Source of the DNA: Candidatus Omnitrophota bacterium
GTDB taxonomy: Bacteria > Omnitrophota > Koll11 > Gygaellales > JAHJCI01
Assembly: GCA_030622705.1 (NCBI GenBank)
Contig: JAUXFU010000016.1
Location: 1-10,397 of the forward strand
DNA: 10,397 bases
Direction: 5' to 3'
Positions 6,236-10,397 of this stretch are shown here, one piece after another. A model generated the notes under the pieces. That model was not told where the DNA came from and did not search any database. It saw only the letters and a list, made by a program, of their open reading frames with translations. Both the position numbers and the translations under genes were made by a program. The number at the start of each line of letters is the position of its first letter. Position 1 is the first letter of the stretch.

Positions 6236-6763
6236 TTATCCTCTTTGGTAACCATAATTTTCTTTTCTTCGCCATCTTTTGACTATTCCCTGTTTTAATT
6301 TAACGACCATAACATGCGAAATACTCAATTGGCTGCCAATTTCTCTTACTGTATATCCCTTGAGCAAAAGCGAAAAAACATCCTTTTCTCTCCTTGTAAA
6401 ACCATTATTTTTTATATCTTCAATAGTTATCTGTTTGTCTATACGTTTAGCCAAAGATTCTTTTCTCTCTGGTAAAACATCTTGTAATGTATTCCCGTCT
6501 TGGTTGATAGGCTCTTGTAAACTTACAAGGGCTACCTTCTTTCTTTGTTTTCTGAGGTAATTCAGTATATGAAATAAACACCCCCTGACTATATAAGCTT
6601 CATTTACGCCAGCCGGCATACCCTGTTTATAATTCTCCCATAGATAAATGCACATTTCCTGATAAAGGTCGTTTTGATCAATGGGAAAACCGTAACTCCT
6701 TTTATTTCTTGCCATCTTTTTCAATCGTGGAGACACCTTATTAAGCATTCCTTGAAAATCCAT
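6236..6763 (-). CDS. Small sigma-70-like transcription factor
   Basis: This 175 aa protein resembles RNA polymerase sigma factors reduced to regions 2 and 4. Residues about 12-75 (SPRLKKMARNKR, DQNDLYQEMCIYLWENY, GCLFHILNYLRK) fit sigma region 2, where the DLYQE.....W stretch corresponds to the core-binding helices. Residues 122-165 (FTRREKDVFSLLLKGYTVREIGSQLSISHVMVVKLK in pieces) form a clear helix-turn-helix of sigma region 4/LuxR type. The linker carries SLQEPINQDG, similar to the SLDEPI motif of sigma factors. The C-terminus is basic. Start ATG has AGGAG 7 bases upstream. Stop is TAA. It has its own strong promoter and a leader with two terminators, so its synthesis looks tightly controlled. 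Whether it controls the adjoining nitrogen genes is unknown. Such genes are, from memory, frequent in Omnitrophota. Confidence 0.75.
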   Translation of the reverse strand: MDFQGMLNKVSPRLKKMARNKRSYGFPIDQNDLYQEMCIYLWENYKQGMPAGVNEAYIVRGCLFHILNYLRKQRKKVALVSLQEPINQDGNTLQDVLPERKESLAKRIDKQITIEDIKNNGFTRREKDVFSLLLKGYTVREIGSQLSISHVMVVKLKQGIVKRWRRKENYGYQRG

Positions 6764-6779
6764 TATTACTCTCCTGTCA

Positions 6780-6815
6780 TAAAATAAAAAACGTCCTTTT
6801 GTTTAAAAAGGACGT
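6780..6815 (-). terminator. Second terminator in the sigma-like gene leader
   Basis: ACGTCCTTTT (6791-6800) and AAAAGGACGT (6806-6815) form a perfect 10-base stem; on the minus strand it is followed by a T-rich run (TTTTTATTTTAT). It ends just before the AGGAG Shine-Dalgarno (6771-6775) of the sigma-like gene, so it could stop transcription or, in read-through RNA, sit against the ribosome site. Confidence 0.75.
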
Positions 6816-6848
6816 CATTATCCGATTCTCTAACCTTGAAAAGGCAAC

Positions 6849-6875
6849 AAAAAAAAGGCGTTCCTTCAGAACGCC
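6849..6875 (-). terminator. First terminator in the sigma-like gene leader
   Basis: On the minus strand GGCGTTC-TGAAG-GAACGCC is followed by eight T (complement of 6849-6856). This is a textbook intrinsic terminator with a perfect 7-base GC-rich stem. It lies about 46 bases downstream of the promoter and about 85 bases before the start of the sigma-like gene. Confidence 0.88.
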
Positions 6876-6921
6876 CTCGTCTTCTTCCTTTAGACACTAA
6901 CCTTGTGCCTCACCTTAGTTC
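6849..6921 (-). ncRNA. Candidate short leader RNA or small RNA
   Basis: From the predicted start near 6921 to the T-run ending at 6849 a transcript of about 73 bases would be made. It contains a small hairpin GGCAC-AAGGUUA-GUGUC and then the terminator. The motif CAAGGTTAG occurs here and again downstream, between the two terminators. No open frame of note is seen. It may be a free small RNA, an attenuated leader, or an aptamer of a class I do not recognise. Confidence 0.35.
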
Positions 6922-6927
6922 AAAAAA

Positions 6928-6955
6928 AGTATACCATAATATTCAGCGTTGTCAA
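6928..6955 (-). promoter_or_regulatory. Strong sigma70-type promoter for the sigma-like gene leader
   Basis: On the minus strand TTGACA (complement of 6950-6955) and TATACT (complement of 6928-6933) are 16 bases apart. The -35 is a perfect consensus and the -10 matches five of six. It lies 41 bases past the thyX stop and points toward the sigma-like gene. The predicted start is near 6921. Confidence 0.82.
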
Positions 6956-6996
6956 GCTATTTTTATGAGATCTCTGAAAAAACCATAAAAACTATA

Positions 6997-7719
6997 TCAC
7001 AGACCTCTTAAAGGATACCTGCCACAGCTGAATTTCCCGCCTTCCGGACAATAACCAAGACTAACACATTTTGCTCCGGCTTTAAAGAAAACAGCGGGTA
7101 ATTGTTCTTTGCAAACCTCAAGCATCCTTTCAGCTAAATCCTTAATCTCCCACTGGGCTCTTGTGCAGCATCTTTGCCTGAAGAAATGCAGTAATTCCCT
7201 GCAATTCATAGATACGACTATCTTTGTTTCCGCTGCCTGAGGCAGGATAAATCTCGCATCTTCATTCGCCCTCTGGCCTGTTCTGCCTCTCTTTTTAAGC
7301 TCCTTTAGAATTTTAGTATAACTTATTTGGATCTCATCCATAATTTTAGTAAATTCATTTTTCAGCGTTTCTTCTTCATCTATTGCAGGAGGAATTACAT
7401 AATCAAAATCTGCTTCTTTGACATATCTTTGGCTCTGTTGAGAATAAGAAGCAAGCCTATGTCTTACAAGTTGATGCGTTAATGCCCGCGATACACCCTC
7501 AATGGCAAAGGTAAATTTTACGTGCTCTAAAGGACTCTCATGTCCCGACTCAACCACCCTTTTAATAAACTCTGTCTGTTTTTCTAAATTATCTCTCTGT
7601 TCCTCGAACATATTACCCGCAAATTCAGCAGAATAACACTGCCTACAGGCAGCATATATAAGAGAAACCGCATCCCGGGTCATGTCCAGAAGTTTCACAT
7701 TCAGATTAGTTTGCGGCAT
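6997..7719 (-). CDS. thyX: Flavin-dependent thymidylate synthase
   Basis: ThyX (240 aa) makes dTMP from dUMP with methylene-tetrahydrofolate, FAD and NADPH; it is a cytoplasmic homotetramer unrelated to ThyA. The signature RHRxxSxxxxSxR is seen at 86-98 (RHRLASYSQQSQR), with upstream HESPLEH (60-66) and downstream RFILPQA (156-162) and a CRELLHFFRQR stretch (173-183), all family landmarks. The tail has three cysteines, C218, C224 and C232 (CVSLGYCPEGGKFSC), as in a subset of anaerobe ThyX proteins; a metal site is possible but not shown. The start ATG lies 2 bases after the metE stop, with its ribosome site inside the end of metE, so the two are probably translationally coupled. Stop is TGA. 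No convincing terminator follows. Confidence 0.95.
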   Translation of the reverse strand: MPQTNLNVKLLDMTRDAVSLIYAACRQCYSAEFAGNMFEEQRDNLEKQTEFIKRVVESGHESPLEHVKFTFAIEGVSRALTHQLVRHRLASYSQQSQRYVKEADFDYVIPPAIDEEETLKNEFTKIMDEIQISYTKILKELKKRGRTGQRANEDARFILPQAAETKIVVSMNCRELLHFFRQRCCTRAQWEIKDLAERMLEVCKEQLPAVFFKAGAKCVSLGYCPEGGKFSCGRYPLRGL

Positions 7720-7721
7720 GC

Positions 7722-9902
7722 CTACCTTACCCCCTGCTCCCAGCCTCTGGCCCTCTTAGCCAACTCTACCAAATTTTTTAATACAGCTTTGCTTTCTTCC
7801 CAACCCCTTGTCTTTAATCCGCAATCCGGGTTTATCCAGAGATTCTCCCTCGGGAACACCTTTAACACCCTCTTTAAAATCTCTGCTATTTCCTCGATTT
7901 CCGGCACTGCTGGCGAGTGAATATCCCAAACGCCTAACCCTATTTGTCGTTTAAAATCCACGCCTTCGAAATACCTTATAATATCACCCTTGCTCCTTGA
8001 GGTTTCGATAGTAATTACGTCAAAATCCATTTTTAAGATATACTTAATGATTTCTCCGAATTCCGAATAACACATATGCGTATGAATTTGTGTCTCAGCC
8101 TTTGATTGAGAAGCCAGATTAAATGACCTCACCGCCCACTCAAAATATCGGCTCCAGTTTCTTTTTTTAATCGGAGCCTTCTCTCTAATGGCAGGCTCGT
8201 CAATCTGGACAATCTTAAGACCCTCTTTTTCATAATCCCTTAACTCATCCTGTAAACATAAGGCTATCTAATAGGCAACTTGCGCAATAGAAATATCATC
8301 TCTCACAAAACTCCAAGCGATTATAGTAACAGGGCCCGTGAGCATCCCTTTAACCGGTTTCTTTGTCAAGCCTTGAGCAAAACTAATCTCCTCAAGAGTT
8401 ATAGGACCCGGCCTCGAAACATCACCGTAAATTATTGGCGGCCTGTAAACTCTTGTCCCGTAAGAAATAATCCAGCCATCCTTAGTAGCCGCAATACCGT
8501 CTAACCTTTGGGCAAAGAACTCAACCATATCGCTCCTCTCGAATTCTCCATGAACTAATACATCGAGATTTAAGTCTTCTTGAAACTTAATTACATCAAT
8601 AATCCTTTCTTGAATAAATGCCCGGTATTTTTCTGTGGTGATTTTGCCCGTGTTGTATTCTGCCCTCTTTAATCTAACTTCCTGAGTTTGAGGAAAACTA
8701 CCTATGGTCGTTACAGGGAAAACCGGAAGATTCAGAATCTTGCGTTGTTTTTCAAGCCGTTCGGCATAAGGAAAGGCTTTTTCAAAGTCATCGTCTTTTA
8801 GATTTTTAATTCTTTGTTTAACCTCAGGATTTATACCAAAATTCCCATTTCCGCCTTTATCTTCTATCTCTTGCCTTTTACCTGAATAGATTTCAGCGAT
8901 TAGTTTTAACTCAGTTAATCTTTCTTCGGCAAAGGCAATTCTGTGCCGTAATCTTTCATCTAATTCCTCGGTTTCTGTCGTTATCGGCAGATGATAAAGC
9001 GGCGCGGCATTGGAAATAATAAAATTCTCCGTATACCGGGATATTTCTTTTAGCAATTCTATTGTTTCGCTAATGTCTGTTCTCCAGATATTCCTGCCGT
9101 TGACTACACCGGCAATCAAAGTCTTCTCCTTCGGAAATCCATACTTTCTGATGTTTGCTAAATTTTCTCTGCCGTTAATAAAATCCAGGCCTATTGCCTT
9201 TATGGGTAATTCATACAGGTCCTTTAAAAAATCAACAGAATCGTAGTAAGTAAAAAGATTGATACTACATGTCCCGGAACCTAAGCTATCGTACACTTGT
9301 TTAATCCACCCAATTTCTTCCCCGGAAAGCTCCATCGCAAAAGCAGGCTCATCTATATGCACCTCAACGAAATCTTTGATTAAATCAATATAAATATTCG
9401 TCAAAGATAAAAGATATTCCTTAAATAACCCGGGACTAAATCCCTTTGATAATTTCAAGAAAGTAAAAGGGCCTATTAGGCAGGGAATTCCCCTTTTATA
9501 GAGCTGCTTCTCTTGCTTTGGTTTATTCCAGGCTATCTTGAATTTAGATGGCTCGAATGACAGTAGAAATTCCGGAATGAGATAATGGTAATTGGTATTG
9601 AACCACTTGGTTAATTCCAGGGCATCTTTGCCTCTACATAGATTATAATATTCATCTAAAGTTTTACTCTTATACAGACCAACCATTAAGGCAGTGTCGA
9701 GCATATTATCGTAATGTGTCATTTCTCCAACGGGAAATTTATCCACGTATTTTTCATACGTTGCCAATCTCTCTTGCTCTAACCTGCGAAGAGATTCTTG
9801 AAATTGCTGTTCTTTAATCTCTTTATTCCAGAAGGCCTCTACAATCTTTTTGTACTGCCGCTTTTTTCCCAATCTTGGAAAACCATAAGCATAGGTCTGC
9901 AT
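7722..9902 (-). pseudogene. metE: Cobalamin-independent methionine synthase interrupted by one in-frame TAG
   Basis: MetE transfers a methyl group from methyl-tetrahydrofolate polyglutamate to homocysteine. Read through, the frame gives 726 codons, close to the usual 750 or so. Codon 545 (complement of 8268-8270) is TAG, splitting it into a 544-residue N part ending ...SIAQVAY and a 181-residue C part starting IALCLQDEL. The family usually has YQIAL here, so CAG to TAG at a glutamine is the simplest reading. All zinc ligands lie after the stop and are intact: H609, C611 (HTHMCY), E633 (ITIETS), C694 (NPDCG), with the same spacings as E. coli H641, C643, E665, C726. Without read-through the product should be inactive. 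No frameshift or other stop is seen. It could be a fresh null mutation, a sequencing or assembly error, or suppressed amber. Start ATG has GGAGGG 6 bases upstream; the true stop is TAG. Confidence 0.93.
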
Positions 9903-9923
9903 TGCTTACCCTCCTTTTAACAT

Positions 9924-10397
9924 TCACTTTTCGAAAGAGCCGGTAAGATTTGTTACCATATCCTGGAATCTCTGTATTTCCTCATCGCTATATTGCTCTT
10001 TATTCAATAATGATTCTTCCATAATCTTACCACTAACCTTAAATGCCTGAAGAACATAGCTGCGCGCTCCTTTAATCAACTCACATATTCGCTTTAAATC
10101 TTCAATATTTAAAAGCGCTTTAACCATTGTTGTCCTGAATTGGTAATCTAAACCACAGCGCATAATAATCCTGATGCTTCTTTCTACGCTCTTTATATCA
10201 ACATCCACACCGGCAACAAAATTATATTTTTCCAATGGGGCCTTAATATCCATCGCGATATAATCAACCAATCCATCATCAATAATCCTTTTTAATTGTT
10301 TAGGGTAGCTGCCGTTGGTATCTATTTTTGTAGCGTAACCCAGCTGTTTAATTTTCCTCACAAAACAGGGTAAATCTTTATGTAAAAGCGGCTCGCC
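9924..10397 (-). CDS. nrdG: Anaerobic ribonucleotide reductase activating protein-like radical SAM enzyme, C-terminal part
   Basis: The 5' end is outside the window; the visible 157 residues start at GEPLLHKDL. This GEP motif follows the CxxxCxxC cluster loop in radical SAM enzymes and binds the methionine part of S-adenosylmethionine; the cluster cysteines themselves are not visible. Later TNGS (DTNGSYP), DYIAMDIKAPLEKY and FRTTMV motifs fit the NrdG2-type activase family, which installs the glycyl radical on the anaerobic class III ribonucleotide reductase. A pyruvate formate-lyase activase-type relative cannot be fully excluded. The frame is open to the window edge; a GTG at 10361 is internal, not the start. 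Stop TGA is 21 bases before the metE start, so it is probably the upstream gene of an nrdG-metE-thyX operon. Confidence 0.82.
   Translation of the reverse strand, partial: GEPLLHKDLPCFVRKIKQLGYATKIDTNGSYPKQLKRIIDDGLVDYIAMDIKAPLEKYNFVAGVDVDIKSVERSIRIIMRCGLDYQFRTTMVKALLNIEDLKRICELIKGARSYVLQAFKVSGKIMEESLLNKEQYSDEEIQRFQDMVTNLTGSFEK

Noticed and set aside
6960..6991. Terminator after thyX
   Set aside because: TTTTTATG/CATAAAAA can pair across 16 bases but the stem is purely AT-rich apart from one pair, so it should be weak; not called.
7722..8132. C-terminal metE fragment as a separate gene starting with GTG
   Set aside because: The frame is continuous with the N part apart from one TAG, and the stretch 8133-8267 also encodes MetE sequence, so the split is not two genes.
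8268..8270. Reassignment of TAG as a sense codon in this organism
   Set aside because: TAG ends nifI2, the second PII gene and metE itself at natural protein ends, so general reassignment is not supported.

Overview
The window reads as a piece of the chromosome of an anaerobic, diazotrophic, probably uncultivated bacterium. All supported genes lie on the minus strand, so transcription runs from high to low coordinates. The order nifH-nifI1-nifI2-nifD-nifK, with the two NifI PII genes between nifH and nifD and a NifD carrying a long internal insertion, is the arrangement of the anaerobic Mo-nitrogenase group found in Clostridia, methanogens and several uncultivated phyla. Shine-Dalgarno sites are canonical GGAGG types, so the host is bacterial. 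The sigma-like gene and the GC-rich CCGCC/GGCGG intergenic hairpins remind me of Omnitrophota (candidate phylum OP3) genomes. That is an impression from memory, not a test.

Layout from the right end (5' of transcription): 10397-6997 holds a compact run of a radical-SAM NrdG-type activase (5' end outside the window), metE interrupted by one in-frame amber codon, and thyX. These genes are separated by 2-21 bases and are probably one operon for deoxynucleotide and methionine/folate-linked metabolism. From 6955 to 6236 a strong sigma70-type promoter precedes a leader with two successive intrinsic terminators and then a small sigma-70-like protein gene. From 6169 to 3869 lie a leader/terminator hairpin, a PII gene with a shortened T-loop, an ammonium transporter gene (amtB), and a second, full-length PII gene. 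From 3823 to 1 lie nifH, nifI1, nifI2, nifD and the first 17 codons of nifK.

The working theme of 6054-1 is ammonium sensing joined to nitrogen fixation: AmtB imports or senses ammonium, two GlnB/GlnK-type PII proteins presumably report 2-oxoglutarate, ATP/ADP and ammonium status, NifI1/NifI2 are the known post-translational switch acting on NifDK, and NifH/NifDK do the fixation. Four PII-family proteins are encoded in about 4.2 kb. NifE, NifN and NifB are not in the window and may follow nifK.

The intergenic spaces are structured. Most spacers from glnK to nifK carry a strong inverted repeat, and three of them (upstream of nifK, nifI1 and the second glnB) hold related copies of a hairpin element that ends exactly at the next gene's Shine-Dalgarno sequence. 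No stretch longer than 300 bases lacks a gene; the longest gaps (54-234, 6055-6235, 6764-6996) are described as repeats, leaders, promoter and terminators. I saw no tRNA, rRNA, CRISPR array or insertion sequence.
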